Shown: positions 8,093-16,915, counted from the first letter of the stretch. The stretch: 42,102 bases of DNA from Oscillospiraceae bacterium (GCA_017461245.1 JAFTYW010000048.1:1-42102); one strand, 5' to 3'. Notes: generated from the sequence alone by a model not told the origin. Numbers and translations: made by a program.

Positions 8093-8554
8093 ATGGAAAA
8101 AATTTGCTGTTTTACCGGACACAGAAATATTTTGGATAATGACAGGGCGGCCGTTACGGCCGCCCTGAGAGTGCTTTTGCCCGACCTTATTCGCGAGGGA
8201 ACGACTATATTCAGAACAGGCGGCGCAATCGGCTTTGATACCCTTGCCGCCGAGGAAATTCTGCGCATTAAAAGAAACTTCCCCGAGGTAAAGCTGCACA
8301 TCTATGTACCCTGCCTTGACCAGAATAAATACTACTCAGACGAGCAAAAGGCGGTGTACCTTAGGCACATAAACGCCGCCGACAAGATCATGTGCATCTC
8401 TGAAAAGTATTACAACGGCTGTATGCTTGACAGAAACAGAGAAATGGTAAACGGCTCTGACCTCTGCATAGCTTACCTAAGGCGGCAGAGCGGAGGCACG
8501 GCTTACACCGTAAACTATGCCGAAAAAAACGGCGTAAAGGTTATAAAGCTTTAA
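8093..8554 (+). CDS. SLOG-family (DUF1273/YpsA-like) protein
   Basis: The 153-residue protein begins KICCFTGHRN, the typical start of the SLOG superfamily (YpsA/DprA-like Rossmann fold), and has the nucleotide-binding TGGAIGFDTLAAEEIL element near residue 43. SLOG proteins are thought to bind nucleotide-derived ligands; YpsA has been linked to cell division in Bacillus and Staphylococcus. It follows noc by only 10 bp with an AGAGGGT site, so the two are probably one transcript, and parA has its own promoter downstream. The exact ligand and role are unknown. Confidence 0.85.
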   Translation: MEKICCFTGHRNILDNDRAAVTAALRVLLPDLIREGTTIFRTGGAIGFDTLAAEEILRIKRNFPEVKLHIYVPCLDQNKYYSDEQKAVYLRHINAADKIMCISEKYYNGCMLDRNREMVNGSDLCIAYLRRQSGGTAYTVNYAEKNGVKVIKL

Positions 8555-8604
8555 TTTTTTGCGCTCTGCGCGAAAAATGTCAAAAAAACTGAGGTCGATT
8601 TTTC

Positions 8605-8633
8605 TTTACATAATGAGTAATGATTGATATAAT
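8605..8633 (+). promoter_or_regulatory. Sigma-A type promoter for parA-parB
   Basis: TTTACA at 8605-8610 and a perfect TATAAT at 8628-8633 are separated by 17 bp, about 30 bp before the parA start. Confidence 0.82.
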
Positions 8634-8664
8634 GATAATATAGTAATAAAAAAGGAACGGAAAA

Positions 8665-9429
8665 ATGGGAAAGATCATCGTTTTGGCCAATCAAAAGGGC
8701 GGGGTTGGAAAGACTACCTGCGCCGTAAACACTGCCGCGGGTATTGCCGCTCTCGGTAAAAAGGTCTTGCTTGTGGATATTGACCCGCAGGGCAACGCCA
8801 CCAGCGGACTTGGAATAAATAAGAGGAATGTGCTGCGTTCGTCTTACGAAATGCTCTGTAGCGGCGCTCCCGCCGCCGAGGCAACTGTAAAAAATGTTTG
8901 CAAAAATTTAGACGCTATCCCCTCAAGCCAGAACCTTGCAGGAGCCGAAATTGAGCTCGCCGCAAGAGAGGGCAGGGAGTCGTTCTTAAAAAAGGCGCTC
9001 TCGCTTGTCCGTGAGCAGTATGATTATATTTTTATCGACTGCCCCCCCTCGCTGGGTGTGCTGACCATCAACGCTCTTTGCGCCTGCGACAGCGTGCTTA
9101 TCCCTATTCAGTGCGAGTATTACGCGCTTGAAGGTCTTTCCCAGCTTATGAACAGCGTCAGAACGATCAAGCGCTTATATAATCCCAATATCGCAATTGA
9201 GGGCGTTGTGCTGACTATGTACGACGGCAGACTTAACCTCACCGTGCAGGTCGCAAACGAAATTAAAAAGTACTTTCCCAACAAGGTCTACAAGACCGCA
9301 ATTCCCCGCAACGTTCGCCTTTCGGAAGCGCCCAGCTTTGGCAAGCCGGTTATTTATTACGATCCCAGCTCCCGCGGCGCAAAGGCTTATATGGAGCTCT
9401 GCGGCGAGATCGTTGCAAAGAATAGATAA
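8665..9429 (+). CDS. parA: Chromosome partitioning ATPase ParA/Soj
   Basis: ParA (Soj) is a DNA-binding ATPase that works with ParB-parS to segregate origins and, in Bacillus, modulates DnaA. The deviant Walker A motif KGGVGKTT is at residues 11-18, followed by VLLVDIDPQGNATSGLG (Walker A') and the Walker B-like YIFIDCPPSLGVLTINAL. Length (254) is standard. A GGAACGG site precedes the ATG. It forms an operon with parB 51 bp downstream under its own consensus-like promoter. Confidence 0.97.
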   Translation: MGKIIVLANQKGGVGKTTCAVNTAAGIAALGKKVLLVDIDPQGNATSGLGINKRNVLRSSYEMLCSGAPAAEATVKNVCKNLDAIPSSQNLAGAEIELAAREGRESFLKKALSLVREQYDYIFIDCPPSLGVLTINALCACDSVLIPIQCEYYALEGLSQLMNSVRTIKRLYNPNIAIEGVVLTMYDGRLNLTVQVANEIKKYFPNKVYKTAIPRNVRLSEAPSFGKPVIYYDPSSRGAKAYMELCGEIVAKNR

Positions 9430-9480
9430 CAAATAGTATAAAATCAGATAAATATTACATATTGTAAAGGAGTAAAGCCA

Positions 9481-10356
9481 ATGGCAGCAGTAAAAGGAGG
9501 CCTCGGAAAAGGACTTGATGCGCTTTTTCAGGACAATATAATAGAGAACGAGTCGGGGGTCGTGACCCTGCGCCTTTCAGAGATAAAGCCCAACCACGAG
9601 CAGCCGAGAAAGCATTTTGACGAGGCGGCCCTCTTGGAGCTTGCCGATTCTATCAGAGAGCACGGAGTGCTGCAGCCGCTTATCGTTCGCCCCATGCTTG
9701 GCGGCGAGTATCAGCTTATTGCGGGCGAGCGCCGCTACAGAGCCGCGATGATTGCACAGGTTTCAACCGTTCCCGTTGTTATCCGCGAGTTTTCTGATAT
9801 GCAGGCGATGGAGGTCGCCCTTGTTGAAAATCTCCAGCGCCGCGACTTAAACCCCGTTGAAGAGGGTGAGGGTTACAAGGCTCTCGCCGAGCAGTTCTCG
9901 CTGACACAAGCCGAGATCGCTCAAAAGGTTGGCAAATCGCGTTCGGCTGTTGCAAACGCTATGCGCCTTGTCGAGCTTCCCGCCGAAGTCAAAAAAGCGG
10001 TTTCAGAGGGTAGCATTTCTATGGGACACGCCAGAGCACTCCTCTCACTTCAAGAAACAGAGCAGATATGCTCTGCTGCCGCTGAGGTTATCGCAAAGGG
10101 CCTTTCGGTACGCCAGACCGAGCAGATGGCCGCCCGCCTTTCCCGCTCGCCCCGCCCCGAGAAAATGCGCCCGAGAGTTGACAGCTACTACAAGGAACTG
10201 CAAATTGCCCTTGAAAAGACCTGGGGCAGAAAGGTCAGAATCAATCCCAGCTCTGACCATGCAGGCAGCATCACCGTCGATTACCTAAGCCGTGAGGATC
10301 TTATCGAGCTTACCGAGCGCCTTACCGGCAAGAAGATAGACTCTACCGAGTTTTAA
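9481..10356 (+). CDS. parB: Chromosome partitioning protein ParB/Spo0J
   Basis: ParB binds parS, uses CTP to clamp and slide on DNA, and stimulates ParA. The N terminus KGGLGKGLDALF is the ParA-interaction peptide of Spo0J proteins. The CTPase domain shows NHEQPRKHFDE, GVLQPLIVRP, YQLIAGERRYRAAMIA and VENLQRRDLNPVEEGEGY; the helix-turn-helix is LTQAEIAQKVGKSRSAVANAMRL. A C-terminal dimerisation region ends with EDLIELTERL. Two perfect parS sites lie 3.4 and 5.7 kb upstream. An AAGGAG site at 9467-9472 sets the start. Confidence 0.97.
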   Translation: MAAVKGGLGKGLDALFQDNIIENESGVVTLRLSEIKPNHEQPRKHFDEAALLELADSIREHGVLQPLIVRPMLGGEYQLIAGERRYRAAMIAQVSTVPVVIREFSDMQAMEVALVENLQRRDLNPVEEGEGYKALAEQFSLTQAEIAQKVGKSRSAVANAMRLVELPAEVKKAVSEGSISMGHARALLSLQETEQICSAAAEVIAKGLSVRQTEQMAARLSRSPRPEKMRPRVDSYYKELQIALEKTWGRKVRINPSSDHAGSITVDYLSREDLIELTERLTGKKIDSTEF

Positions 10357-10403
10357 TTTGATTGCAAACAGTATAAAACGGTATAAATTATACAAATAGT
10401 AAA

Positions 10404-10434
10404 TGCTCCCAAGGATATTCTTTGGGAGCATTTT
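10404..10434 (+). terminator. Hairpin terminator after parB
   Basis: TGCTCCCAA (10404-10412) pairs perfectly with TTGGGAGCA (10422-10430) and is followed by four T residues. The T-tract is short, so some read-through into the next gene is likely. Confidence 0.75.
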
Positions 10435-10450
10435 GAAAAGAGGAGAGAGC

Positions 10451-10996
10451 TTGAAAAAGGTTTTAGGCTTTATAAAGAAGCACTCGCTGAGCCTTGTGTT
10501 TCTTTTAATTTCGTTTTTGATAATGGGCTGGATCTTCAGCTTTTCGGCAGAGGTGAGTGAGGAGTCGAGCGAAACCTCAAGGGGTGTAAGTTATTTTATT
10601 GCCTCGGTAATAGTCGGCGGTTTTTCCGATTTGACCGAGACTGAAAAGGAAGTGCAGGTTTCAGAGCTTGTGCCCATTGTCAGAAAGGTCGCACATTTTA
10701 CGATTTACGCTGCGCTTGGCTTTTTCTTAATGCTTTCTGCAAGCTTGTTTTATTTAGAAAATAAGCAGAATATAAAACGCGATGTTGCCTCTGCGGTGGC
10801 GCTTGGCGTCAGCCTTTTCTATGCCGCGACCGATGAATTTCACCAGCTTTTTGTAGAGGGTAGAAGCGGCAGCGTTCGGGATGTATGCATAGATTTTTGC
10901 GGCGCATTAGTTGGAGTTTTATTCGCTGTTTTTGTACTCGCTTTGTATCAAAAAATAAGGCAAAAAAGAGAAGAAAAGAAACTTTACAATAAGTAA
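10451..10996 (+). CDS. VanZ-like membrane protein
   Basis: The protein has a VanZ-like layout: a first membrane segment (SLSLVFLLISFLIMGWIFSFSAE), a short polar stretch with SSETSRG, then KVAHFTIYAALGFFLMLSASLFY, a further segment ending in ATDEFHQLFVEGRSGSVRDVCIDFCGALVG and a basic C terminus. The H-F, DE-hQ-f-GR and D-hhG residues are the family signature. VanZ relatives include a low-level teicoplanin resistance protein, but most have unknown function. The frame opens at an ATG at 10403, which lies inside the parB terminator hairpin; TTG at 10451 has AGGAGAG 3 bp upstream and is preferred. Confidence 0.85.
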   Translation: MKKVLGFIKKHSLSLVFLLISFLIMGWIFSFSAEVSEESSETSRGVSYFIASVIVGGFSDLTETEKEVQVSELVPIVRKVAHFTIYAALGFFLMLSASLFYLENKQNIKRDVASAVALGVSLFYAATDEFHQLFVEGRSGSVRDVCIDFCGALVGVLFAVFVLALYQKIRQKREEKKLYNK

Positions 10997-11096
10997 TTTT
11001 ACCTTTACATTAAGAAAACCGCACCAAATGCCCGTTTATGTGGAAAACTGTGTTAAAAATGTGAAAAACTCAATTAAAAAGTTTACAAACTGTAGA

Positions 11097-11122
11097 AAAG
11101 CGGCAGAAATCTGCCGCTTTTT
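11097..11122. terminator. Terminator between the VanZ-like gene and fumarase
   Basis: An 8-bp perfect stem (AGCGGCAG with CTGCCGCT) encloses a 4-nt loop, with A residues before and T residues after. Confidence 0.8.
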
Positions 11123-11159
11123 AAATTGAAAAATGAAAGTTGAGAATTAATAAACAGTA

Positions 11160-11255
11160 TTGTAGGGCGGGGGCTTGCTCCCGCCGAAAACAGTCATATA
11201 TAAAAACGGGAGGAGGGGAATGGGACGCCCCTCACCTACAAATTCTGTAGAGCGT
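11160..11255. repeat. TGTAGGG-type palindromic element 1
   Basis: The element starts TTGTAGGGCGGGGGCTTGCT and its right end reads CTACAAATTCTGTAGAGCGT, matching the ends of the elements at 27107-27448 and 37918-38016. Internal GC-rich hairpins differ from the other copies. Confidence 0.7.
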
Positions 11256-11265
11256 AATTTTGATA

Positions 11266-11294
11266 TTGCTCTTTTTTGCATGGTGTGTTAAAAT
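11266..11294 (+). promoter_or_regulatory. Candidate promoter for the fumarase gene
   Basis: TTGCTC (11266-11271) and TAAAAT (11289-11294) are spaced 17 bp, 31 bp upstream of the chosen ATG. The -35 matches consensus only partly. Confidence 0.55.
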
Positions 11295-11325
11295 TAAAGC
11301 AACTAATATAAAGGAAGTTTTAACT

Positions 11326-12702
11326 ATGGATTTTCGCATAGAACATGATTCGATGGGTGAAATAAAGGTCCCTGCCGAAAAGCTTTGGGGCGCGCAGACC
11401 CAGCGTAGCTGTGAAAACTTTAAAATAGGCGTCGGTATAGAAACTATGCCGAGGGAGATCGTTACCGCCTTTGGTATTCTTAAAAAGGCGGCGGCAACAG
11501 CTAACCACGCTCTGCGCCCCGAAAAAATGACCGAGCAAAAGCTTGCGGCAATAACTGCCGCCTGCGACGAGGTTATCGAGGGAAAGCTCTTTGAGCATTT
11601 TCCGCTTGTAGTCTGGCAGACGGGGTCTGGAACACAGACCAATATGAACGCAAACGAGGTTATCGCAAACCGCGGCAATGCGCTTGCGGGCGAAAAACTT
11701 CTGCACCCTAACGACGATGTTAATATGAGCCAGTCCTCAAACGATACATTTCCTGCCGCTATGCACATTGCGGCGGTGCTCTCTTTAAGGCAAGACCTGC
11801 TCCCTGCAGTAGAGAGCCTTGTTGAAACTCTCAAATGGCTCGAAGCGGAAAACGAGGGGGTCATAAAAAGCGGCAGAACCCACCTTCAAGATGCTGTTCC
11901 CGTTTCCTTTTCGCAGGAGATAAGCGGCTGGCGCAGTAGCCTTGAAAAAGATCGCGAGCTTATAAACGCGGCGATAAACCCGCTTTATAGCCTTGCCCTT
12001 GGCGCTACCGCCGTCGGCACTGGGCTTAATGCTCCAAAAGGCTTTGACAAGGCGGTCGCCGCCGAGATAGCCGATATCACCGGCGAGCCTTTCGTAACCG
12101 CTGAGAATAAATTTCACGCTCTGACCTCGCGCGATGAGCTTGTTTTCGCGCACGGCGCGCTCAAGGCGCTCGCCTGCGACCTTATGAAAATTGCAAACGA
12201 TATTCGCTGGCTCGCAAGCGGCCCTAGATGTGGGCTCGGCGAGATAACCATTCCCGAAAACGAGCCCGGCTCGTCGATTATGCCCGGCAAGGTCAACCCA
12301 ACACAATGCGAAGCGGTCACGCAGGTGGCGGTGCAGGTTATGGGTAACGACACCGCTGTGTCGGTTGCCGCCTCGCAGGGAAATTTTGAGCTCAACGTTT
12401 TCCTGCCCGTTATTATCTACAACTTCCTGCAGTCTGCAAGGCTGCTTTCTCAGTCCGTGATTTCGTTTAACAAAAACTGCGTTTGCGGAATCAAGGCGAA
12501 TAGGGAGAAGATGCACTCAAATCTTCACAATTCGCTTATGCTTGTAACGGCGCTCAACACCCATATCGGCTATGAGAACGCCGCCAAGACCGCTAAAAAG
12601 GCTTTTGAGGAGAATATTTCACTTAAAGAAGCCTGCCTTAAGCTCGGTTTTCTCTCCGAGGAAAAGTTTGACGAGGTCTTTAAGCCCGAGGAAATGGTAT
12701 AA
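11326..12702 (+). CDS. fumC: Class II fumarate hydratase
   Basis: This enzyme reversibly hydrates fumarate to L-malate in the cytoplasm. The aspartase/fumarase signature [15 protein letters not shown] is present near residue 316, with [25 protein letters not shown] and [16 protein letters not shown], each marking one of the three active-site regions formed by the homotetramer. At 458 residues it has the length of FumC and lacks an iron-sulfur cluster. The frame opens at 11260, but the ATG at 11326 has an AAGGAAG site and gives the family start [13 protein letters not shown] terminator follows, so it is probably monocistronic. Fumarase rather than aspartase is favoured by the N-terminal sequence. 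Confidence 0.93.
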   Translation: MDFRIEHDSMGEIKVPAEKLWGAQTQRSCENFKIGVGIETMPREIVTAFGILKKAAATANHALRPEKMTEQKLAAITAACDEVIEGKLFEHFPLVVWQTGSGTQTNMNANEVIANRGNALAGEKLLHPNDDVNMSQSSNDTFPAAMHIAAVLSLRQDLLPAVESLVETLKWLEAENEGVIKSGRTHLQDAVPVSFSQEISGWRSSLEKDRELINAAINPLYSLALGATAVGTGLNAPKGFDKAVAAEIADITGEPFVTAENKFHALTSRDELVFAHGALKALACDLMKIANDIRWLASGPRCGLGEITIPENEPGSSIMPGKVNPTQCEAVTQVAVQVMGNDTAVSVAASQGNFELNVFLPVIIYNFLQSARLLSQSVISFNKNCVCGIKANREKMHSNLHNSLMLVTALNTHIGYENAAKTAKKAFEENISLKEACLKLGFLSEEKFDEVFKPEEMV

Positions 12703-12703
12703 G

Positions 12704-12730
12704 AAAAAAGGAGCCCGTCGGGCTCCTTTT
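12704..12730 (+). terminator. Terminator after fumarase
   Basis: GGAGCCC pairs with GGGCTCC across a 3-nt loop, with six A residues before and five T residues after. Confidence 0.88.
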
Positions 12731-12829
12731 TAGTGAAGAGTGAAAAGTTAAGAGCGAAGAGAAAAGGAAGGGTTTTGCTTTCGCAAAATCCCTCCATCTC
12801 TTTTCTCTATTCTCTCTTATCTCTTAACT
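12731..12829. repeat. Purine/pyrimidine palindromic element between two terminators
   Basis: The left arm is almost all purine (GAAGAGTGAAAAGTTAAGAG and onward) and the right arm is its near-complement (CTCTCTTATCTCTTAACT at the end). A perfect inner hairpin GGGTTTTGCTTTCGCAAAATCCC sits at the centre (given here only to mark positions 12768-12791). There is no reading frame; it looks like a non-autonomous dispersed repeat or a transcript-end stabiliser. Confidence 0.6.
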
Positions 12830-12830
12830 C

Positions 12831-12857
12831 AAAAAAGCACCCCGCAGGGTGCTTTTT
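12831..12857 (-). terminator. Terminator of the cysE-cysS-foldase group (minus strand)
   Basis: GCACCC pairs with GGGTGC around a 4-nt loop, flanked by A and T runs on both sides, so it could work in both directions. It lies directly after the stop of the foldase gene. Confidence 0.85.
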
Positions 12858-12869
12858 GTTTTGCTTATT

Positions 12870-14429
12870 TTAGGAAGCGGAAGCGGTGCTGTCAGACATT
12901 CTGATTCGTACCTCGTTTACAAGTTCAAGAGCCTCATCCTCAAAGTTTACGGTAAATTCCTTTTTGATGCTGTCGTAAAGAGCGGTGTAGGCTTGGTTCT
13001 TGATGGCGGTGTCAACGCTTGTTTTCCAAGCCTCGTCGCCCTTGCCTACAAAGTACATAATGTGGTATCCGTAGGTGGTTTTAACGATGCCTGTGTCGCC
13101 TTCTTTTCGAGAAGTGTCAAATGCCCAGTCCTCAAACTCGTCAACCATCTGACCCTCGGTAAAGTTCTCGTAAAGACCGCCTGTGGAAGCAGATCCGGTG
13201 TCCTCGGTGTACTTAGTAACAAGCTCCTCAAACTTTTCGATCTTCTTGCCGCTGTCCTCAAACTCCTTGAGGATCTCCTCAGCCTTGGCCTTTGCCTTTT
13301 CGTCAGTCTCAAACTTGTCTTTTGAAACAAGAATGTGTCTTACTGAGCGGGACTCGCTCTCGTCGCGGTAGGGGCCTTTAAAGAGCATATAAACGCTGCG
13401 GTTGTTGCCGTTTTTGTAAAGTTTGGTCTGACCGACCTTAGCGCCCTCGTCAAATGCCCACTTGGAAACCTCAAACTCGGCGTCGTAGGTGCTCTTGGCA
13501 GTGTAGCTTGACTCTATAGCGGTTTCAATAGCTTCCTCGTCCTTGCCGATCTCTTTCATAATGTCGGTGAGAATTGAGTCAAAGCTCTTTTCGTCGGTGG
13601 CTTTCATAAGGCGGTCGGCATAAGCCTCGACCTTAGCGTACTCAGCCTTTTTCTCGTCCTCGGTCATATCGTCGGTAACGGCGGGGGTAAAGTTGTAGAA
13701 CTTGTAGTCAACATAGAGGAAATCGTTTTTGTGGTCGTTAAAATATTCGGTTAGATCGTCATCCGAATACTCGACAGAGTTGATCTTCTCGTTGTAGAAC
13801 TTGGTTGCAAGCATCGAAAGCTTTAAGCCGTCAACAACATCGTCCTTGTTAACGCCCTTGCCGTAGATCGTTGAAATATATTCGTCAACAGAGATGTCCT
13901 GCTCCTTTGCGCCCTCGGCAACACTTTCTTCAAACTCTTCGAGCTGTTTTTTCTCTTCCTCGCCAAGCTCCATGCCCTCGGCCTTTGCCTTTTCGGCGAG
14001 ATAGAGAATTTCGGTCAGCGCGTTCTGGGTGTTCTGTGCAAAGTAGTCAAACCAGTTTGTGCCGTCGCTGGATTCCTGCTCTCTTAAATCGGTTTCAACA
14101 TCGAGACCGTAATAAGAAAGATAGTCTGCGTTCTGGTTGATAAAGTTCTGGTATTCGTAGTTAAAGAAATAGGTAAAGGTTGCCGCGTTTATCGAATAGT
14201 TGTCGCTCTTCAAAGCGGTCTGGCGGCGGAGAAGATATCCGCTGTTCTGAATGAAGTTGATGGTAAGTATGCTGCCGATAAAAACTATCGCAAGCAGAAC
14301 AGAAACAACCGCTGTGATAATGTTGACCTTCTTTTTGCGGCGAGCCTCCTGCTCCTGTTTTAAAAGCTGCTCCTTTTTAAGCTCGGCAACTGCTGCCTTA
14401 GCGTTTCTTACTCGAGAGGCTTTTCCCAT
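12870..14429 (-). CDS. Membrane-anchored PpiC-type (parvulin) peptidyl-prolyl isomerase, PrsA/SurA-like
   Basis: The protein has a short basic, charged cytoplasmic region (coiled-coil-like, about residues 1-35), one membrane segment (IITAVVSVLLAIVFIGSILTI), and a long extracytoplasmic part. This begins with a SurA/trigger-factor-like helical domain and carries a parvulin domain near residues 380-475: RSVRHILVS, then TEDTGSASTGGLYENF, then GIVKTTYGYHIMYF. Such proteins fold secreted proteins outside the membrane. There is no lipobox, so unlike Bacillus PrsA it is anchored by a transmembrane helix. Two in-frame ATGs exist; the one at 14429 is chosen because AAGGA touches the upstream ATG at 14441 but is well placed for this one. 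It follows cysS by 80 bp. Confidence 0.88.
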   Translation of the reverse strand: MGKASRVRNAKAAVAELKKEQLLKQEQEARRKKKVNIITAVVSVLLAIVFIGSILTINFIQNSGYLLRRQTALKSDNYSINAATFTYFFNYEYQNFINQNADYLSYYGLDVETDLREQESSDGTNWFDYFAQNTQNALTEILYLAEKAKAEGMELGEEEKKQLEEFEESVAEGAKEQDISVDEYISTIYGKGVNKDDVVDGLKLSMLATKFYNEKINSVEYSDDDLTEYFNDHKNDFLYVDYKFYNFTPAVTDDMTEDEKKAEYAKVEAYADRLMKATDEKSFDSILTDIMKEIGKDEEAIETAIESSYTAKSTYDAEFEVSKWAFDEGAKVGQTKLYKNGNNRSVYMLFKGPYRDESESRSVRHILVSKDKFETDEKAKAKAEEILKEFEDSGKKIEKFEELVTKYTEDTGSASTGGLYENFTEGQMVDEFEDWAFDTSRKEGDTGIVKTTYGYHIMYFVGKGDEAWKTSVDTAIKNQAYTALYDSIKKEFTVNFEDEALELVNEVRIRMSDSTASAS

Positions 14430-14509
14430 TTTTAAAAACATCCTTCCGTATTTATTAAATCTATTTTACAGTATTTTGTGCGCGTGTTTGTTACCTTTTT
14501 GTAAACTTA

Positions 14510-15901
14510 TTACGCTCTGTGCCACTTGACGCCTTGCGGAGTGTCCTCGAGAATAATTCCCTGAGCTTTAAGCTCATCTCTTATAGCGTCTGCTCTTGCA
14601 AAGTCGCGGTTCTTTCTGGCCTCTTGGCGCTCTGCGATAAGAGCCTCGATCTCGGCGTCAAGATTATTTTCGCTCTTTCTCTCGTAGAGAAGGCCGAGAA
14701 CGTCAACAAGTTTTTCAAAAAGCTCGCTTGCCGCCTCTACATAAGCCTTGGCGGGAGTGGTGCCGACAACATTACTGTTTATCTCACGAACAAGCTCGAA
14801 AACTGCGGCAAGAGCGTCAGCGGTGTTAAAGTCGTCGTCCATAGCGTCGCGGAACTGTTTTTCGTACTCGCTGAGTTTTGCAATTAAATCAGCGGCATCC
14901 TTTTCCTCGGCGTGCCCGAGAGCGAACTTTAAGTTGTCGCGGCAGGTGTAAAGTCTGTCAAGAGCGGCCTTTGCCTGCTCGATTATCTCGGTGCTGTAGT
15001 TTACGGGACTTCTGTAATGCGAGGAAACCATAATGTAACGGATAGGCTCGTAGCCGTAAGCCTCGCCTATCTCGCGGGCGGTAAAGAAGTTGCCCAGCGA
15101 TTTTGACATCTTGCGGTTGTCAATATTAATGTATCCGTTGTGCATCCAGTAGCGCGAGAAGCAGGTGCCGTTTGCACATTCGCTCTGCGCGATCTCGTTT
15201 TCGTGGTGGGGGAATATAAGGTCCTGACCGCCGCAGTGCAGGTCGATGGTCTCGCCCAAGATGCTCTTTGCCATAGCCGAGCACTCAATGTGCCAGCCGG
15301 GTCTGCCCTTGCCCCAGGGAGATTCCCAGAAAGGTTCGCCCTCCTTTGCCGCTTTCCAAAGGGCAAAGTCCATGGGGTCTTCTTTCTGCTCGCTTACGTT
15401 GATTCTTGCGCCTGCCTCAAGCTCTTCAAGCGGCTGGTGCGAAAGCTTGCCGTACTCATTAAATTTCTTGGTGCGGAAATAAACGTCACCGTTAACGGCG
15501 TAGGCGTAGCCCTTTTCTTCAAGCGCGGTGATAAGAGCGATGATGTTGTCGATATTTTCGGTGGCTCTGGGATGAACTGTCGCGGGGCGAACATTTAAGC
15601 CCTCGGCGTCCTTTTTGTACTCCGCGATGTACTTTTCAGCCAGCGCGGGAACTGTTGTGTTTTCCTCGTTTGCGCGGTTTATGAGCTTGTCGTCAATGTC
15701 GGTAAAGTTCTGAACGTAGTTTACCTTGTATCCGATGTACTCAAAATAGCGACGAAGTGTGTCGAACACACAGAGAGGACGGGTGTTTCCGATGTGAATG
15801 TAGTTGTAAACGGTCGGTCCGCAGACGTACATATTTACAACGCCCTCGTGAAGAGGAACAAACTCGTCTTTGCTACCTGTTAAGGTGTTAAGAATTTTCA
15901 T
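14510..15901 (-). CDS. cysS: Cysteinyl-tRNA synthetase
   Basis: This class I aminoacyl-tRNA synthetase charges tRNA-Cys. The HIGH motif appears as HIGNTR within [17 protein letters not shown]-type sequence, and the KMSKS motif as [12 protein letters not shown] near residue 265. Zinc-binding Cys/His residues are seen in [15 protein letters not shown] and [21 protein letters not shown]. At 463 residues the length is normal. It overlaps the 3' end of cysE by 14 bp, so both are under the T-box leader upstream, which senses the very tRNA this enzyme charges. Confidence 0.97.
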   Translation of the reverse strand: MKILNTLTGSKDEFVPLHEGVVNMYVCGPTVYNYIHIGNTRPLCVFDTLRRYFEYIGYKVNYVQNFTDIDDKLINRANEENTTVPALAEKYIAEYKKDAEGLNVRPATVHPRATENIDNIIALITALEEKGYAYAVNGDVYFRTKKFNEYGKLSHQPLEELEAGARINVSEQKEDPMDFALWKAAKEGEPFWESPWGKGRPGWHIECSAMAKSILGETIDLHCGGQDLIFPHHENEIAQSECANGTCFSRYWMHNGYINIDNRKMSKSLGNFFTAREIGEAYGYEPIRYIMVSSHYRSPVNYSTEIIEQAKAALDRLYTCRDNLKFALGHAEEKDAADLIAKLSEYEKQFRDAMDDDFNTADALAAVFELVREINSNVVGTTPAKAYVEAASELFEKLVDVLGLLYERKSENNLDAEIEALIAERQEARKNRDFARADAIRDELKAQGIILEDTPQGVKWHRA

Positions 15902-16541
15902 TTTGGTTCTCCTTTGTATTTATCTGTTTTTTAAGCGATTCAATTTCAGCTCGCAGTCTGCAAAGCTCCTGCGAAACAGGGTCGGGAATGTGTATCTGGT
16001 CCATATCTTGCGCGGGTGGCTTTTCACCCTTGCGAACGACTGCTCTTGCAGGAACGCCAACTGCCGTAGCGCCTGCTTCAACCGCGTCAAGAACAACCGC
16101 GCCTGCGGCAATTTTGGCGTTGTCGCCAACGGTAAACGGCCCCAGCACTTTCGCGCCGCTGCCGACCATAACGTTGTTTCCCAGCGTGGGATGGCGCTTG
16201 CCCTTGTCTTTACCTGTACCGCCCAAGGTCACGCCCTGATAGATGGTACAGTTGTCACCGATAACGGTGGTCTCTCCTATTATAACGCCCATTCCGTGAT
16301 CTATAAAAAGTCCCTTGCCTATGGTTGCACCGGGGTGAATTTCAATTCCCGTCAAAAAGCGGGAGGTCTGCGAGATAAGGCGCGCTGTAAAGAACATTTT
16401 GTGTCTGTAAAAAAAGTTTGCCCAGCGGTGATAAATAACGGCGTGAAGCCCCGAATAGAGCAGAAGAACCTCAAGAGAGTTTCTTGCGGCGGGGTCTCGC
16501 TCGCGTATCGCCCTTATGTCATATCTTATGCGGTCAAACAA
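15888..16541 (-). CDS. cysE: Serine O-acetyltransferase
   Basis: CysE acetylates L-serine with acetyl-CoA, the first step of cysteine synthesis. The N-terminal helical region ([20 protein letters not shown]) is followed by the left-handed beta-helix: [65 protein letters not shown]. Length 217 is typical of Firmicutes. The start is a TTG with an AGAGGTGA site 6 bp upstream. The final helix overlaps the cysS start. The C-terminal tail after the beta-helix is Gln/Asn/Lys-rich. A T-box leader lies upstream. Confidence 0.95.
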   Translation of the reverse strand: MFDRIRYDIRAIRERDPAARNSLEVLLLYSGLHAVIYHRWANFFYRHKMFFTARLISQTSRFLTGIEIHPGATIGKGLFIDHGMGVIIGETTVIGDNCTIYQGVTLGGTGKDKGKRHPTLGNNVMVGSGAKVLGPFTVGDNAKIAAGAVVLDAVEAGATAVGVPARAVVRKGEKPPAQDMDQIHIPDPVSQELCRLRAEIESLKKQINTKENQNENS

Positions 16542-16561
16542 AGTCTATCACCTCTTAAAAC

Positions 16562-16596
16562 TAAAAAATCCCGAAAACGCTTTTTGCGCTTCCGGG
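16562..16596 (-). terminator. T-box regulated terminator
   Basis: On the minus strand an 11-bp stem with G-T pairs (CCCGGAAGCGC with GCGTTTTCGGG) is followed by ATTTTTT, just before the cysE ribosome-binding site. It is the terminator that competes with the T-box antiterminator. Confidence 0.88.
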
Positions 16597-16826
16597 GCGG
16601 CAGAGTGCCGCGGTTCCACTCGGTCTTGTAACTTACGGACATAAAGATCCGCCGCTCTTTTAACGGGGAGCAGTCGCGCGCGGCTACCCACCGAACAAAG
16701 TCGGCTTCACCGAGCGGGCTTATGGGGGCACTTGGCAGAAGACTTTAATAACACCCTTTCACCGAGCGGGCATCTCTCTTTAAAAAAGCGGTTTCTGTTA
16801 CTTTTCCCAATCATCGCCTTTGGTCT
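16562..16826 (-). ncRNA. T-box riboswitch leader of cysE-cysS
   Basis: The minus-strand leader of about 265 nt contains the hallmark T-box sequence GAGTGGAACCGCGG (about 16609-16622) immediately before the terminator hairpin. T-box leaders bind uncharged tRNA through a specifier codon and switch to an antiterminator. A UGC Cys codon at 16737-16735 (CTTCTGCCAAG context, next to short complementary segments CAGAA and TTCTG) is the candidate specifier; I did not resolve the full Stem I fold. The regulated genes cysE and cysS fit tRNA-Cys sensing. A 14-nt direct repeat, GCCCGCTCGGTGAA, occurs twice within the leader (16771-16758 and 16719-16706), which is unusual. Confidence 0.92.
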
Positions 16827-16831
16827 AAACT

Positions 16832-16860
16832 ATTTTAACACATATTTTTAAATTTTGCAA
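16832..16860 (-). promoter_or_regulatory. Promoter of the cysE-cysS T-box operon
   Basis: On the minus strand TTGCAA (16860-16855) and TAAAAT (16837-16832) are separated by 17 bp, placing the transcript start at about 16826, directly before the T-box leader. Confidence 0.8.
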
Positions 16861-16890
16861 TACTAACTTATGTTATGTTAAAAATTTGTC

Positions 16891-16915
16891 TTTTGCTCTT
16901 TACTAAAGAGCAAAA
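16891..16915. promoter_or_regulatory. 25-bp perfect palindrome over the malic enzyme -35
   Basis: Arms TTTTGCTCTTTA (16891-16902) and TAAAGAGCAAAA (16904-16915) are exact complements around one base. The -35 hexamer lies at its centre, so this looks like a repressor operator. It could also form a hairpin, but neither side ends in a clean T-tract expected of a terminator. Confidence 0.65.

Larger units (their letters stand above)
10997..11325. other. Intergenic region: terminator, repeat element and fumarase promoter
   Basis: No gene is seen in this 329-bp gap. It holds an AT-rich stretch with TGTGGAAAA at 11039-11047 (one mismatch to a DnaA box on the reverse strand), a terminator, a TGTAGGG-type palindromic element and the fumarase promoter, each listed separately. 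Confidence 0.7.

Noticed and set aside
10403-10450. ATG at 10403 as the start of the VanZ-like gene
   Set aside because: It lies in the parB terminator hairpin and would add a non-membrane stretch; TTG 10451 has a proper ribosome-binding site.
11036-11070. Replication origin with a DnaA-box cluster
   Set aside because: Only one near match (TGTGGAAAA) is present with no cluster; the origin is more likely left of the window near rpmH.
11785-12516. Minus-strand 243-codon open frame
   Set aside because: Antisense shadow of fumarase, whose motifs are intact on the plus strand.
15870-16631. Plus-strand 253-codon open frame over cysE
   Set aside because: Antisense to cysE and its T-box leader; composition is that of a shadow frame.
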